Origin: Halomonas sp. SpR1
GTDB taxonomy: Bacteria; Pseudomonadota; Gammaproteobacteria; Pseudomonadales; Halomonadaceae
DNA: 64,000 bases
Assembly (NCBI RefSeq): GCF_031010175.1
Contig: NZ_JAUAMB010000001.1
Coordinates: forward strand, 62,001-126,000
Direction: 5' to 3'
The translations under genes and the position numbers were made by a program. The notes under the pieces are model-generated. The model did not search any database, was not told where the DNA came from, and saw nothing but the letters and a program-made list of their open reading frames with translations. The stretch's first letter is position 1. Each line of letters starts with the position of its first letter. Positions 1 to 10,431 of the stretch are shown in pieces.

Positions 1-1055
1 GTAGAAAGCTCCATTAGCTCGGCGTTAAGTTGCTGTTGGCGCTTAAACTGCTTTTGAAAAGCGCGCGCGAGTATGCCTATTTCATCACCACGCTGTAACA
101 AGCTGTGTGGCCCTTCAAGATCATCACTGGCTTGCTGGGTGAAACGGGTTAAGATTTTAAGGGGGTTTAGGATAATGCGTTCTAATAGCAGCAGTACAAG
201 GACTATAACCAATAGCATTAAGCAGGCTGTCCATAGCAGTACGTAGCGAAAGGTCTCTAAGCTGGCCAAGTAACTGGTGCGAGTAAGCTGAGTTCCCAAC
301 GCTAGCTGCTCGTCGAGTGGATAGGTAGGTAGATAACGCTGGGCAAAGATGGTATTGCCACTGATAGTAATAGTCATATCGTTATTCTTGCTGCTATTAA
401 CCATCGATAGCGTCGTTTCTAGCCCAGTATAATCCTTAATTAAAGCAAGCCATGTATTATCCATGGGACGCACTTTGAACAGCCAGCCCTGGGGTGGGCC
501 GCTTTCGTCGGTACGAAAAATAGGATTGGAGGCCACTATTAGCGGCGGTGAGCTTGCATACAGCTCGCTTTTCCCTTGTTTTGGATCTTCTTTAATAGAA
601 GCCTGCATAGTGCGAATCAACCCTGCCATCCAACGGCACTCACGTTCTGCGCTGTAGCAGGTGTGGTATCGGCCGGTAGTGGGATTGATGCCCGCTAAAA
701 AATGCACATCTCCCTCTGCGTTGAAAAAGGCCATTAACTGGTAGTCCATCTCTTCAAACATTTGCTGGCTAAAGTTGGTATCGGTATAGCCTGGGTAATT
801 ACCTTGGATGAATTCGTAAGTATCGTCCCAAATTGCCCAATCTCGTGCTTGAGCCAATAAATTTTGTTGGCTGATCTGCAAGGCGCGTTCAATTTTCTTC
901 ACCTCTTGTGTGACTACCGCGCGCTCTTCTTTATGTAGTGCCGGAAATATTACCCATTTGCTCAATACCACTAAGGACATAAGCGCGATGAGCAAAACGC
1001 CACCCAAGGCGGCTAGAAAACGAAAGCGCAAAGATCGGGAGTAGTGTTGAACCAT
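1..1055 (-). CDS. CHASE4-HAMP membrane sensor, 3' part outside window
   Basis: Reading from the ATG at 1055 (MVQHYSRSLRFRF...) the frame stays open to base 1, so 351 codons of a longer gene are visible. An N-terminal membrane helix (about residues 12-35) is followed by a periplasmic sensor region carrying ARDWAIWDDTY, the typical signature of a CHASE4 domain. A second helix rich in Leu/Val lies near residues 265-290, then a HAMP linker (LLQRGDEIGILARAF) and the start of a coiled coil. In this architecture the missing output is usually a diguanylate cyclase/phosphodiesterase (GGDEF/EAL) or a histidine kinase. Nothing in the visible part decides between them, and the ligand is unknown. The gene stands alone, convergent with nothing visible, and is separated from metG by a terminator. 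Confidence 0.8.
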   Translation of the reverse strand, partial: MVQHYSRSLRFRFLAALGGVLLIALMSLVVLSKWVIFPALHKEERAVVTQEVKKIERALQISQQNLLAQARDWAIWDDTYEFIQGNYPGYTDTNFSQQMFEEMDYQLMAFFNAEGDVHFLAGINPTTGRYHTCYSAERECRWMAGLIRTMQASIKEDPKQGKSELYASSPPLIVASNPIFRTDESGPPQGWLFKVRPMDNTWLALIKDYTGLETTLSMVNSSKNNDMTITISGNTIFAQRYLPTYPLDEQLALGTQLTRTSYLASLETFRYVLLWTACLMLLVIVLVLLLLERIILNPLKILTRFTQQASDDLEGPHSLLQRGDEIGILARAFQKQFKRQQQLNAELMELS

Positions 1056-1094
1056 GAGGTGTGCCTGAGCCAAGCAAGGAAATGTATCCCAACA

Positions 1095-1140
1095 ATAAAA
1101 AATAAAAGGGGCAAAAGGCGGTTAGCCTCTGCCCCTTAAG
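1095..1140 (-). terminator. metG terminator
   Basis: On the minus strand, just after the metG stop, AAGGGGCA (1130-1137) pairs with TGCCCCTT (1106-1113). An inner AGGC/GCCT pair lies inside, and a T-rich run follows (TTATTTTTTATT in the minus-strand sense). This has the form of an intrinsic terminator. Confidence 0.75.
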
Positions 1141-1155
1141 AACGCAGTACTGCTA

Positions 1156-3192
1156 TTACGTCACCCGCTGGCCCGGCTCGGCACCCGTGTCAGGGGAGAG
1201 CAGATAAATGCCTTCTTCGTTGGCCGAGGCTAACACCATGCCTTCCGATACGCCAAAGCGCATTTTGCGCGGTGCCAGGTTGGCGACCATGACCGTTAAA
1301 CGGCCTTCCAGGGCTTCCGGTGCATAGGCGGAGCGAATGCCCGAGAAGACATTGCGGGTTTCGCCGCCCAGGTCGAGGGTCAGCTGCAGCAGCTTGTCGG
1401 CCCCTTCGACGTATTCGGCTTTGGCGATACGCGCAATGCGCAGGTCGACTTTGGCAAAGTCTGCAAAGTCGATTTCAGCTGCGATAGGCTCTTCCGCCAG
1501 CGGGCCTTTGGGGACTTCCTTCAATTTTTGCTCTTCCACGAGATCTTCCTTCGACGCTTCAATCATGGCATCGATTTTGTCGCGTTCAACGCGGGTCATC
1601 AGTGGTTTGAATTTGTTGATCGAGTGATCGGTCAATACATTTTGACGCGTATGCCAATCCAGCGACTCCACGTTAAGAAAATCACGCGCTTGCTCGGCCA
1701 TGGCGGGTACCACGGGCGCTAGATAGACCATCAATTGGCGGAACAGGTTAATTCCGACCGAGCATATGTCTAAGACTTCAGTATCGCGGCCATCCTGTTT
1801 GGCCAGTGCCCAGGGCTCTTTGTCAGCAATATAGGTGTTGGCTTCGTCAGCCAGTTCCATAATTTTACGCATTGCCCGGCTAAATTCCCGCGTTTCAAAG
1901 TCTTCGGCAATATCGTCACCGGCGGCAATAAAACGCGCCACCATCTGCGGTTCTGCGCAGTGCTCGGATAGATTTCCACCGCCAAGTTTTTTAACAAACC
2001 CGGCGCAGCGGCTGGCAATATTGACCACTTTGCCGACCAGATCAGAGTTTACCCGCGCGGCAAAGTCTTCCAAATTCAGATCCAGGTCATCGACCTTGGA
2101 AGTGAGTTTGGCGGCAAAGTAGTATCGCAGGTACTCCGGGTTGAGATAGTCGGCGTAGGTGGCGGCTTTAATAAAAGTGCCGCGGGATTTCGACATCTTG
2201 GCGCCGTCTACCGTCAGGAAGCCGTGGCAGTTGACCGCGGTGGGTGTGCGCAGGTCTGCACCATGCAGCATGGCGGGCCAGAAGAGTGCGTGGAAATAGA
2301 CAATATCCTTGCCGATAAAGTGATACACCTCGGCATCCGAGTCTTTATTCCAAAAACTGTCGAAGTCGATACCTTCACGGTCGCATAGATTCTTGAAACT
2401 GGCGAGGTAGCCGATAGGGGCGTCCAGCCATACATAGAAGTATTTGCCGGGGGCGTCGGGAATTTCGAAGCCGAAGTAGGGCGCATCGCGGGAAATATCC
2501 CACTCGTTAAAGCCGGACTCAAACCACTCCATCAGCTTATTGCGGATTTGCGGCTGAACATGGCCATCGTCAATCCAGCCCTGCAAAAAGTCGGCAAAGT
2601 CGGGCAGCTTAAAGAAGTAGTGGGTCGAGGTGCGTACTTCGGGGGTGGCGCCGGAAATTGCCGAGACCGGGTTGATCAAGTCGGCGGGAGTATAGGTAGC
2701 GCCGCACTTTTCGCAGTTATCACCATACTGGTCATCGGCGCCGCACTTGGGGCAGGTGCCTTTAATAAAGCGATCCGCTAAAAACAGTCCCTTTTGGGGG
2801 TCGAACATCTGCTCAATATCGCGGGTGGCGATATGGCCTTTGTCGCGCAGGCGCTTATAAATCATTTCGCTGAAATGGCGGTTTTCAGCGGAGTGAGTCG
2901 AGTGGTAGTTGTCGAACCCGACTCCAAAGCGTGAGAAGTCTGTCTGGTGGTCGTTGGAGACCCGCTCAATCAGTGCTTCAGAGGTAATGTCTTCCAGCTC
3001 GGCCCGCAGCATAATGGCAGTGCCATGGGCGTCATCGGCACACACGTAGTAGCACTGTTGGCCACGGCTTTTCTGGAAACGAACCCAGATGTCAGTCTGG
3101 ATATACTCAAGCAGGTGACCGAGATGGATCGCTCCGTTGGCGTAGGGGAGCGCGCTAGTCACCAAAATGTTGCGCGTGGCGGTTGTAGGCAT
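1156..3192 (-). CDS. metG: methionyl-tRNA synthetase
   Basis: Charges tRNA-Met with methionine in the cytosol, and is essential for initiation and elongation. The 678-residue product carries the class I signature AIHLGHL (residues 21-27), a zinc knuckle of the CPKCG...CEKCG type near residues 143-160, and the KMSKS loop ([10 protein letters not shown], about residue 332). After the anticodon-binding helices comes a C-terminal tRNA-binding (EMAP/Trbp111-like) domain from about residue 575 ([17 protein letters not shown]). The length and the appended domain match the long, dimeric bacterial form. The ATG start at 3192 lies directly before a standard N-terminus ([12 protein letters not shown]). 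It is transcribed alone, between a terminator at 1095-1140 and the terminator of the small gene upstream. Confidence 0.97.
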   Translation of the reverse strand: MPTTATRNILVTSALPYANGAIHLGHLLEYIQTDIWVRFQKSRGQQCYYVCADDAHGTAIMLRAELEDITSEALIERVSNDHQTDFSRFGVGFDNYHSTHSAENRHFSEMIYKRLRDKGHIATRDIEQMFDPQKGLFLADRFIKGTCPKCGADDQYGDNCEKCGATYTPADLINPVSAISGATPEVRTSTHYFFKLPDFADFLQGWIDDGHVQPQIRNKLMEWFESGFNEWDISRDAPYFGFEIPDAPGKYFYVWLDAPIGYLASFKNLCDREGIDFDSFWNKDSDAEVYHFIGKDIVYFHALFWPAMLHGADLRTPTAVNCHGFLTVDGAKMSKSRGTFIKAATYADYLNPEYLRYYFAAKLTSKVDDLDLNLEDFAARVNSDLVGKVVNIASRCAGFVKKLGGGNLSEHCAEPQMVARFIAAGDDIAEDFETREFSRAMRKIMELADEANTYIADKEPWALAKQDGRDTEVLDICSVGINLFRQLMVYLAPVVPAMAEQARDFLNVESLDWHTRQNVLTDHSINKFKPLMTRVERDKIDAMIEASKEDLVEEQKLKEVPKGPLAEEPIAAEIDFADFAKVDLRIARIAKAEYVEGADKLLQLTLDLGGETRNVFSGIRSAYAPEALEGRLTVMVANLAPRKMRFGVSEGMVLASANEEGIYLLSPDTGAEPGQRVT

Positions 3193-3235
3193 GGTGAAGG
3201 TTAATTCCGAGTGAATAAAGGTGCCGGGCAGGCAG

Positions 3236-3272
3236 TAACAAAAACACGGCGAAGTTACAAAACGCTTCGCCG
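3236..3272 (-). terminator. terminator of the 93-residue gene
   Basis: CGGCGAAG (3247-3254) pairs with CTTCGCCG (3265-3272). On the minus strand it is followed by TGTTTTTGTT. It separates the small gene at 3295-3576 from metG. Confidence 0.7.
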
Positions 3273-3294
3273 CTGACGCTGTTGACGGTAATGA

Positions 3295-3576
3295 TTAGTA
3301 GAGCGCTTGCTCTTCCTGAACGACTTCGCGGAGCAGTTCTAAAAAGAGTTTATCCGCTTCAGAGTGTTCAGCCGGGTCTTCCGGAATATGCACGCTGGTG
3401 GTATCGGAAATTTCGTTGGCAATCCGCGCCATTGCCGCTGGGCTATTGCCTTCAGCCAGTTGTTCTTTGGCAATCGCCAGTGATTGCTCAAGGATTTTTG
3501 GGTCTTGCAGCAACTTACGAATAAAGCCACGTAGCTCGTTGATGATACGTGTTTTCTGAATTTCTGAACCGGACAT
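3295..3576 (-). CDS. conserved-looking small helical protein, function unknown
   Basis: I do not recognise this family. The frame could start upstream at 3624, but the ATG at 3576 is preceded by AAGGAGACTCCC, a strong ribosome site, so 93 residues are called. The protein (MSGSEIQKTRIINELRGFIRKLL...) is acidic, predicted mostly helical, and has no signal peptide, membrane segment or cysteine. It has its own terminator at 3236-3272 and sits between metG and an acyltransferase on the same strand, so it is probably monocistronic. The codon usage resembles neighbouring genes, which supports a real gene. Confidence 0.7.
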   Translation of the reverse strand: MSGSEIQKTRIINELRGFIRKLLQDPKILEQSLAIAKEQLAEGNSPAAMARIANEISDTTSVHIPEDPAEHSEADKLFLELLREVVQEEQALY

Positions 3577-3690
3577 GGGAGTCTCCTTAGGATCGCGATT
3601 GACGACAGCGCCAAGCGAAACCAATCAATGCGTTGACCATAGCATTTTTTCCGCCAACCGGCATGAGTTGCCGAGCATTAATACGCCTCA

Positions 3691-4872
3691 TTAAAGGGTA
3701 AGACGACCAGCCTTGTGTTTCACGGGGTTAGCGTACTGGGCAAGCCAGTAGGGGCGTAATGCCTCGGGTACATCGGCAAGTCGGGCATTAAAGCGCTCTC
3801 TGTCCTGGCGTGTAATCGACTTGCGCGCTACCAGCTCCGGCGCCTCGCCTAACGCCTCTAAAGCTAAATAGTGGCTGGGGAAGAGGCGATAGCCGCCGAT
3901 CACCTGGCGATCAATCTCAGCCGCCACTTCGTCTGGCGTGGCCATATCGGAGCCCACCGGTGTGCCAAAATGCAGCCGTACACGGCCTTTAGTGCCGGTA
4001 ATGCCTGCCACAATCGAGCGGATATCCTCGAACTCACTTTTGGCGTAGCTGCCTAGGGTGTCGATATCGTGCAGTTCCTGGGCTTTTTGCACATCGCAGG
4101 GGTCATACTCGTAGCTAATCGAAACCGGTAATAGTTTCAGTTCCGCGATGGCTTCGCCAAACACCATATCGCGCTCGGCATTACGTCTGGCCATGGTCAG
4201 CATTTTAATAATGGCCGGCTCTGTGTGGTCGATGCCGTTCTTAGCCCGGCCTTCGCGCTGGGCCATCCAGATAGAGTGCTGGTCTTCGGTAATGGTATGG
4301 CGAATATACGCCGACAGCTGTTGATACGCCGCCAGCATGGCGCGCTTGCCCCGTGCACTACGTGGCACAATAAAACTTTTATTCAGTCGCATCAGGTCGG
4401 TGACGTAAGGCTTTTTGAGCAGATTGTCACCGATAGCGATGCGCACGGTGTCGCGGTTTGCCTGATACAGCGCATAGTTGACGAAGGCGGGATCCAGCGA
4501 GATGTCGCGATGATTGCCAATAAAGAGATAGGCGCCTTTGGGGTCGAGTTTGTCCAGGCCGGTGACGTCAAAGGCGTCTGTGGTGGTACGAATCATGCGC
4601 TCCATATAATGGGCAATGCGCATTTGAAATTCGTAAACCGTTGAAACATCTTTGACTTCACGCCGCACGGCACGGCTAGCAAACAGGCGTGCTAATGACG
4701 GCGCCCAGCGTGCCATGCGCGGCAGTCGGAAGCGGGTTAGCGCATCAAGCAGTTCGTTATCCCGTGAGAGCCTGGCAAGTACGTCGGCCACTTCATGATC
4801 CATAAAGGGCCGAATATCGGCCCACGGGTCTGTCTCGTTAGAGATGCTGGTAGCGTTATTGTGTTGAGTCAT
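3691..4872 (-). CDS. glycerol-phosphate-type acyltransferase (PlsB/PlsC superfamily)
   Basis: Likely transfers an acyl group to a glycerol-phosphate or related acceptor at the inner face of the membrane. In the 393-residue product, FIGNHRDISLDPAF (residues 117-130) is the catalytic His/Asp block of the superfamily. It is followed by a second block, FIVPRSARGKRAMLAAY, and an Arg-rich stretch WMAQREGRAKNGIDHTEPA that resembles acyl-phosphate binding motifs. The spacing His121-Asp127 is one residue longer than the classical HX4D, as in the subgroup of proteins reading NHRDI..D. No clear membrane helix is visible. The start at 4872 has no close alternative. The exact substrate cannot be named from sequence, so no gene symbol is given. 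Confidence 0.75.
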   Translation of the reverse strand: MTQHNNATSISNETDPWADIRPFMDHEVADVLARLSRDNELLDALTRFRLPRMARWAPSLARLFASRAVRREVKDVSTVYEFQMRIAHYMERMIRTTTDAFDVTGLDKLDPKGAYLFIGNHRDISLDPAFVNYALYQANRDTVRIAIGDNLLKKPYVTDLMRLNKSFIVPRSARGKRAMLAAYQQLSAYIRHTITEDQHSIWMAQREGRAKNGIDHTEPAIIKMLTMARRNAERDMVFGEAIAELKLLPVSISYEYDPCDVQKAQELHDIDTLGSYAKSEFEDIRSIVAGITGTKGRVRLHFGTPVGSDMATPDEVAAEIDRQVIGGYRLFPSHYLALEALGEAPELVARKSITRQDRERFNARLADVPEALRPYWLAQYANPVKHKAGRLTL

Positions 4873-4939
4873 GCGAACCGTTGGATGATAAATAATAAAT
4901 ATCGATTAATAACATCGAGGCGAAGGTCAACAGAACCAC

Positions 4940-5869
4940 TTATTGAGCCGTGGGTTCCCGCTGCGTCTCGCCGCCGAGCCACTCTATCAAGCGCGGAATA
5001 TCGGTGGATAGCGCTTGGGCCATTAAAATAAAGTCTGTCTCCAGGCGGGCGAGGGCATCGTCGCCGTCGTCAGCGTGGTCGGCTTCTTCAATCAAGGCAT
5101 CACCAAAGCGTAACGATTTTAGCGCCAAGTCATCGTGTAGCATAAAGCTTAACCGGCCTTCCAGACTAATGGCGAGTTTACTGGCTTGGCGGCCGCTCTC
5201 CAGCAGTTGCTGAATTTCATCGCTGTCTAGATCGACCTGACGAGCACGCAGCACGCCGTCATCGCCTTTGGCCTTGAGCTCTACCTGATCGCCAAGCTGT
5301 AGATCGGCAGGTCGGCTAGCCACGTCACCCAGCCAAGTGGTCATGGCACGGATAGGCAGCGTTTGTGAGCTGAGCGGGGTGACTTTTAAACTGCCCAGGG
5401 TCTCGCGCAATAAATCCAGAATATCCTCAGCGCGGGTGCGCGAACTGGCGTTGATGCCGATCATCTGGCCGCGGGTGTCCCACCACAGATCGATTTTCTG
5501 GCTGCGCACAAAGGCGCGGGGCAGTAAGTTTTCAGTCACCTGCTCTTTGAGCGCGGTCTTCTCTTTGCGAGTCACTTTACGGCCTTCGCTGGCCTCAATG
5601 TCGGCCACCTGCTCATCAACTTCTTCTTTGACCACAGAGGCGGGCAGCAGGCGCTCCTGGCGCAGGGCAGAAAGCAGCCGGTGTCCCTGAATTTCGTGAA
5701 CCAGTTGACCGCCACCGAGACGTCCTGCGGGCGCCGTCCAGCCCAGGCGTCGCGCATCGGCGTTGCCCAGTGGTTTAGCGGAGTGCTCGTCTAAAGCGCT
5801 AGCAAGCGTATCGCTGGATAACTCGGGCGCGCCGTGCAGGCGGTATAAATGCAAGTGCTTAAACCACAT
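4940..5869 (-). CDS. rdgC: recombination-associated protein RdgC
   Basis: RdgC forms a ring-shaped dimer on duplex DNA and modulates RecA-dependent recombination and replication restart. The product (309 residues from ATG 5869) begins MWFKHLHLYRLH, the characteristic RdgC N-terminus, and has LGWTAPAGR and a long basic/acidic helical region (VTRKEKTALKEQVTENLLPRAF) typical of the family. Escherichia coli RdgC is of similar size (about 300 residues). The frame is open 10 codons further upstream, but those residues do not belong to the family. Weak ribosome site. The gene is probably monocistronic. Confidence 0.93.
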   Translation of the reverse strand: MWFKHLHLYRLHGAPELSSDTLASALDEHSAKPLGNADARRLGWTAPAGRLGGGQLVHEIQGHRLLSALRQERLLPASVVKEEVDEQVADIEASEGRKVTRKEKTALKEQVTENLLPRAFVRSQKIDLWWDTRGQMIGINASSRTRAEDILDLLRETLGSLKVTPLSSQTLPIRAMTTWLGDVASRPADLQLGDQVELKAKGDDGVLRARQVDLDSDEIQQLLESGRQASKLAISLEGRLSFMLHDDLALKSLRFGDALIEEADHADDGDDALARLETDFILMAQALSTDIPRLIEWLGGETQREPTAQ

Positions 5870-6010
5870 GGAGCCAATCCTGTTCAAAAGGTGGCACATT
5901 ATGGCGAAAGTGGGGCCTTCCTGCCAGCGGCTGCCGCCAATCGTCTCTGTTGCACGCGTTTCAAACTTGTGTTTGATTGGATGTTGGCTAATACATATAA
6001 AGGAGCTGTT

Positions 6011-6445
6011 ATGACCATGTCACTGTCACGGGTTCAATTACGCGTTCGCGGTTTTCACTTGGATGGCTACGGGCATGTGAATAACGCCCGCTATCTTGAA
6101 TTTATGGAAGAGGGGCGCTGGGATTTCTTTGATCAGCATCCTGCGATGATCAAGCAGCTCCATCAAGCCGGGCGGGCGTTTGTTGTCGTCAATTTGAATA
6201 TTGATTATTTGGCGGCGGCGGGCCACGGCGACGATTTGGAAATCATGACCGGGATCGTCGATCTAGGCGAACGCAGCGGCGTGTGTCACCACCGCATTGT
6301 GCGCAAAGACGGCACCGTTATTGCCCGTGCGGATTTAACCTTCGTATTGCTTGATATGCGCGCCAATAAGGCCGCCGCAATCGAGGGAGAGGTGCGTGAG
6401 GCGTTAGCCGCGTTAATCGTGACGAAAGAGGCATTTAGCCCCTAA
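6011..6445 (+). CDS. acyl-CoA thioesterase, hotdog fold (FadM/YbgC type)
   Basis: Predicted to hydrolyse acyl-CoA thioesters in the cytosol. The frame opens earlier (5849), but the ATG at 6011 is preceded by AAAGGAGCTGTT, so 144 residues are called, the usual length of this family. The sequence GYGHVNNARYLEFMEEGRWDFF (residues 18-39) holds the 4-hydroxybenzoyl-CoA-thioesterase signature with a VNN motif in place of the catalytic-Asp variant. NLNIDYLAAAGHGDDLEI is the second strand-helix block. It is divergent from rdgC and upstream of gyrA on the same strand, with a gap of about 150 bp. The physiological acyl chain is not deducible; FadM-like function is an inference. Confidence 0.85.
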   Translation: MTMSLSRVQLRVRGFHLDGYGHVNNARYLEFMEEGRWDFFDQHPAMIKQLHQAGRAFVVVNLNIDYLAAAGHGDDLEIMTGIVDLGERSGVCHHRIVRKDGTVIARADLTFVLLDMRANKAAAIEGEVREALAALIVTKEAFSP

Positions 6446-6597
6446 ACGGCTTTGCTGAGCTGTCTGGCTGCCCTTGCTGCTTTTGCGGTGGTATGATGGC
6501 GGAGTATTTGCGCGCCGTTCTATGCTAATTTCAGGGCGGTGTTTTTAAGCGCTTTCAACTCTCGCAGTGCCAATGCAGTGCAAAGGATCTGACTTTC

Positions 6598-9339
6598 ATG
6601 GGTGACATCGCCAGAGAAATCTTGCCCGTCAATATTGAAGACGAGCTCAAACAGTCGTACCTCGACTACGCGATGAGCGTCATTATCGGCCGCGCGCTTC
6701 CAGATGTGCGGGATGGCCTTAAACCGGTTCACCGGCGTGTGCTGTTTGCCATGCATGAACTGGGTAATGATTGGAATAAACCGTACAAGAAGTCGGCGCG
6801 TGTCGTCGGCGATGTCATCGGTAAATACCATCCGCACGGTGATAGCGCGGTATACGACACCATCGTACGTATGGCGCAGCATTTCTCGATGCGCCATGTG
6901 CTGGTCGACGGCCAGGGTAACTTCGGTTCGATTGATGGGGATAACGCGGCCGCTATGCGTTATACCGAGGTGCGCATGTCGCGCCTCGCCCATGAACTGC
7001 TTGCCGACCTGGAAAAAGATACCGTCGATTGGGTGGATAACTACGACGGTACCGAGCGTATACCCGCCGTATTGCCCACCAAAGTACCTAACCTGCTGAT
7101 CAACGGCTCGTCGGGTATCGCGGTAGGCATGGCGACCAATATTCCGCCGCACAATATGCGTGAAGTCATCGACGGCTGTTTGGCGTTGATCGACGACTAT
7201 ACGCTGTCGGTGGATGACTTGATGGAGTATATCCCCGGCCCTGACTTCCCCACCGGCGCGATTATTAACGGTCGCGCGGGTATTTTGTCGGCGTATCGCA
7301 CCGGCCGTGGGCGTATTTATGTGCGCGCATGCCACACCATCGAGCACCACGAAAAAACCGGTCGCGATCACATCATCATCACCGAGCTGCCCTATCAGGT
7401 GAACAAGGCGCGGTTGATCGAGAAGATCGCCGAGCTGGTGAAAGAGAAGAAGATTGAAGGCATCGCCGAACTGCGCGATGAGTCGGATAAAGATGGCTTG
7501 CGCGTGGTTATTGAGATCAAGCGCGGCGAATCTGGCGACGTTGTGGTCAATAACCTGTTTGCCCAAACACAGCTGCAAAACGTGTTCGGGATTAACATGG
7601 TGGCGCTGGAAAATGGTCAGCCACGTACGCTCAATCTAAAAGAGATGCTGGAAGCCTTCATTCGCCACCGCCGCGAAGTGGTTACCCGGCGCACGCTGTA
7701 TGAGCTGAAAAAAGCCCGTGAACGCGGCCATCTGCTGGAAGGTCTGGCTGTGGCTATCTCGAATATCGATGAAGTCATTGAGCTGATCAAAGCCTCGCCC
7801 AATGCAGCAGAAGCGCGTGAGAAACTGCTCGCCAAGACTTGGCAGCCTGGTCAGGTAACCGCCATGCTGGAGCGGGCCGGTGCCACTTCATGCAAGCCAG
7901 AAGAGCTTGAAGAGGGCTTTGGCCTCAATACTGCCGCTACTTCGTATCGTCTATCGCCTGCCCAGGCGCAAGCGATTCTGGAACTTCGTCTGCACCGCCT
8001 GACGGGGCTCGAAACCGAGAAACTGCTCGATGAATACCTGTCTATTCTCGAGAAAATTGCCGAGCTTACCGAGATTCTGGCTTCAGCCGATCGCTTGATG
8101 GAAGTCATCCGCGAAGAGCTGCACGCCGTACGTGATCAGTTTGGTGATGACCGTCGCACTGAAATTCAGGCCAGCCACCTGGATCTTTCGATGGAAGATT
8201 TGATCGCTGAAGAAGACATGGTGGTCACCGTATCCCGCTCTGGCTATGCCAAGACGCAGCCTCTGTCGGACTACCAGGCTCAGCGCCGTGGTGGACGCGG
8301 CAAGTCTGCCACTGCGATGAAAGACGAAGATGTGATTGAGCACCTACTGGTGGCCTCTACTCACGACACCGTGCTGCTGTTCTCTAACCGCGGCAAAGTA
8401 TACTGGTTAAAAGTCTACGAAATGCCCAACGCCAGTCGCGGTTCTCGCGGTAAGCCCTTGGTTAATATGCTGCCCTTGGAAGAGGGTGAAGCGGTTAACG
8501 CCATCTTGCCGGTGCGCGACTACAACCCCGAGCACTATATTTTCTTTGCCACCGCTAAAGGCACCGTCAAGCGGACGAGTCTTGAGCAGTTCTCCCGCCC
8601 GCGTAACAGTGGTTTGATTGCCATTGACCTGGAAGAGGGCGACCGCTTGGTGGGCGCTGCAATTACCACCGGTAACGATCACGCCATGCTGCTGTCGTCC
8701 AATGGTAAGGCGATCCGCTTTGAAGAGAGCAACGCTCGAGCGATGGGGCGTACTGCCCGCGGCGTGCGTGGTATGCGTTTGGCTGGCGATGCGGAAGTGA
8801 TCAGCCTGATTATTCCCAAGAGTCAGCAGATCGACGCCGAAGCGGATGCCGAAGGGGAAGCGCAGGATGGCGCTCAAGAGGGTACTGTGACCGGCACCGT
8901 GGATGGTCAGATCTATATTATGACCGCCAGTGAAAATGGTTACGGCAAGCGCACCCGCTTGGAAGAATTCCCGCTGCGTGGCCGCGGTGGTCAGGGTGTT
9001 ATCGCCATGCAGACCAGCGAGCGTAACGGTTCGCTGGTAGCGGCGATGCAGGTCTACGACAGCGATGAAATGATGCTGATCACCGACCGTGGCACGCTGG
9101 TGCGTACCCGCGTGGAAGAGGTCTCTACGACGTCGCGTAATACGCAAGGCGTCATGCTGATTCGCTTGGGTAAAGAAGAGAAGCTGGTCAAGACAGTACG
9201 CGTTGATGAGCCGGAAGAGAGCGAAGAGCTAAACGGTCTCGAAGCAACTGACTCTGAAGAAACCAGTCTCGACGATGCGCCGGCGAGTAACCATTCAGAT
9301 GATGGACAGGATGCAGGGGCTGATGACACGTCACTATAA
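6598..9339 (+). CDS. gyrA: DNA gyrase subunit A
   Basis: Cleavage and rejoining subunit of gyrase, which introduces negative supercoils using GyrB-bound ATP. The 913-residue product starts [20 protein letters not shown]. The quinolone-resistance region [19 protein letters not shown] has the Ser and Asp of susceptible enzymes. The catalytic Tyr is in [10 protein letters not shown] (about residue 122), and the GyrA box QRRGGRGK opens the C-terminal beta-pinwheel. Compared with E. coli (875 residues) it has an acidic insertion after [19 protein letters not shown] and a long acidic tail ([10 protein letters not shown]...), consistent with a moderately halophilic host. Its 3' end overlaps the start of serC by 17 bp, so the two are translationally linked. 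Confidence 0.98.
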   Translation: MGDIAREILPVNIEDELKQSYLDYAMSVIIGRALPDVRDGLKPVHRRVLFAMHELGNDWNKPYKKSARVVGDVIGKYHPHGDSAVYDTIVRMAQHFSMRHVLVDGQGNFGSIDGDNAAAMRYTEVRMSRLAHELLADLEKDTVDWVDNYDGTERIPAVLPTKVPNLLINGSSGIAVGMATNIPPHNMREVIDGCLALIDDYTLSVDDLMEYIPGPDFPTGAIINGRAGILSAYRTGRGRIYVRACHTIEHHEKTGRDHIIITELPYQVNKARLIEKIAELVKEKKIEGIAELRDESDKDGLRVVIEIKRGESGDVVVNNLFAQTQLQNVFGINMVALENGQPRTLNLKEMLEAFIRHRREVVTRRTLYELKKARERGHLLEGLAVAISNIDEVIELIKASPNAAEAREKLLAKTWQPGQVTAMLERAGATSCKPEELEEGFGLNTAATSYRLSPAQAQAILELRLHRLTGLETEKLLDEYLSILEKIAELTEILASADRLMEVIREELHAVRDQFGDDRRTEIQASHLDLSMEDLIAEEDMVVTVSRSGYAKTQPLSDYQAQRRGGRGKSATAMKDEDVIEHLLVASTHDTVLLFSNRGKVYWLKVYEMPNASRGSRGKPLVNMLPLEEGEAVNAILPVRDYNPEHYIFFATAKGTVKRTSLEQFSRPRNSGLIAIDLEEGDRLVGAAITTGNDHAMLLSSNGKAIRFEESNARAMGRTARGVRGMRLAGDAEVISLIIPKSQQIDAEADAEGEAQDGAQEGTVTGTVDGQIYIMTASENGYGKRTRLEEFPLRGRGGQGVIAMQTSERNGSLVAAMQVYDSDEMMLITDRGTLVRTRVEEVSTTSRNTQGVMLIRLGKEEKLVKTVRVDEPEESEELNGLEATDSEETSLDDAPASNHSDDGQDAGADDTSL

Positions 9340-10426
9340 TTTCTGTGCAGGGCCAGCGGCCCTGCCAGTCGCTGTGCTGGAACGTGCCCGTGAAGAGCTG
9401 CTGGACTACCAGGGGCGTGGCCTTTCCGTAATGGAAATGAGCCACCGCAGCGATGAATTTATCGCCATTGCCGAGCGCGCTGAAGCCGATTTACGTCAGC
9501 TTTTAGGCGTGCCGGATAATTATAAAGTGCTGTTTTTGCAGGGCGGCGCCAGTATGCAATTTGCCATGCTGCCGATGAACCTACTGGGGCAGGGCGGTAG
9601 CGGCAACTTTATCCAAACTGGCATTTGGGGCAAGAAGGCGTTCAACGAAGCTAAGCACTTGGGTTTCGATTGCCATGTGGTGGCCAGCAGTGAGCCCAAT
9701 GGCCATACGGCGGTGCCCGCGCGTGATGCGCTTCAGGTAAGCGCTGATGCTGCCTATTTGCACTACACCTCCAACGAGACGATTGGTGGCTTGGAGTTTG
9801 ACTATACGCCCCATGTCCAACGTGCCGATGGGGCTAATGTGCCGCTTGTCTGCGATATGTCGTCAAATATCCTCTCTGGGCCCATCGACGTTAGTGAGTT
9901 TGGGTTGATTTATGCCGGGGCGCAGAAAAATATTGGCCCCGCGGGGTTAACGCTGGTAGTCGTGCGTGAAGATCTGCTGGGTAAAGCTCAGGCCAACATC
10001 CCTTCGCTATTTAATTATCAAATGCTGGCCGAGGCGGGTTCGATGGTGAATACGCCCCCTACTTACGCCTGGTATCTGGCCGGCCTGGTATTTCAGTGGC
10101 TGAAAGAGGATATCGGTGGGCTGGCAGCGATGGACGCCATCAATCAGCGGAAAGCCGATAAACTTTACGCGGCAATTGATGCCAGCGAGTTGTATAGCAA
10201 CCCCATTGCCAAACATAACCGCTCGCGGATGAACGTGCCCTTTGTCTTAGCCGACTCAGCGCTAGATAAGTCGTTCTTACAGCAGGCCGATGCGGCGGGA
10301 CTGCTTAATTTGAAAGGCCACCGCAGCGTCGGCGGTATGCGTGCCAGCCTGTACAACGCGGTGCCTGAGTCTGCGGTAGATGCCTTGATTGCATTTATGG
10401 CCGATTTTGAAAAAACAAGGGGCTAA
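9323..10426 (+). CDS. serC: phosphoserine aminotransferase
   Basis: PLP enzyme making 3-phosphoserine (serine synthesis) and the analogous step of pyridoxal phosphate synthesis. The start ATG 9323 ([15 protein letters not shown]) is chosen because the family begins with this motif; the frame extends to 9275 inside gyrA, where it is not homologous. The product has 367 residues. Visible blocks are [18 protein letters not shown], the Schiff-base lysine region [16 protein letters not shown], and [15 protein letters not shown] near the end. It is the first amino acid gene of the supraoperon; pheA follows 5 bp after its stop. Confidence 0.97.
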   Translation: MTRHYNFCAGPAALPVAVLERAREELLDYQGRGLSVMEMSHRSDEFIAIAERAEADLRQLLGVPDNYKVLFLQGGASMQFAMLPMNLLGQGGSGNFIQTGIWGKKAFNEAKHLGFDCHVVASSEPNGHTAVPARDALQVSADAAYLHYTSNETIGGLEFDYTPHVQRADGANVPLVCDMSSNILSGPIDVSEFGLIYAGAQKNIGPAGLTLVVVREDLLGKAQANIPSLFNYQMLAEAGSMVNTPPTYAWYLAGLVFQWLKEDIGGLAAMDAINQRKADKLYAAIDASELYSNPIAKHNRSRMNVPFVLADSALDKSFLQQADAAGLLNLKGHRSVGGMRASLYNAVPESAVDALIAFMADFEKTRG

Positions 10427-10431
10427 CCATC

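Noticed and set aside
6520-7578. 352-codon open frame on the minus strand opposite gyrA
   Set aside because: Entirely antisense to a well-conserved gene, His/Gln-rich mirror composition and no ribosome site; shadow frame caused by codon bias.
8407-9147. 246-codon minus-strand frame in gyrA
   Set aside because: Same reason; antisense to the GyrA C-terminal domain.
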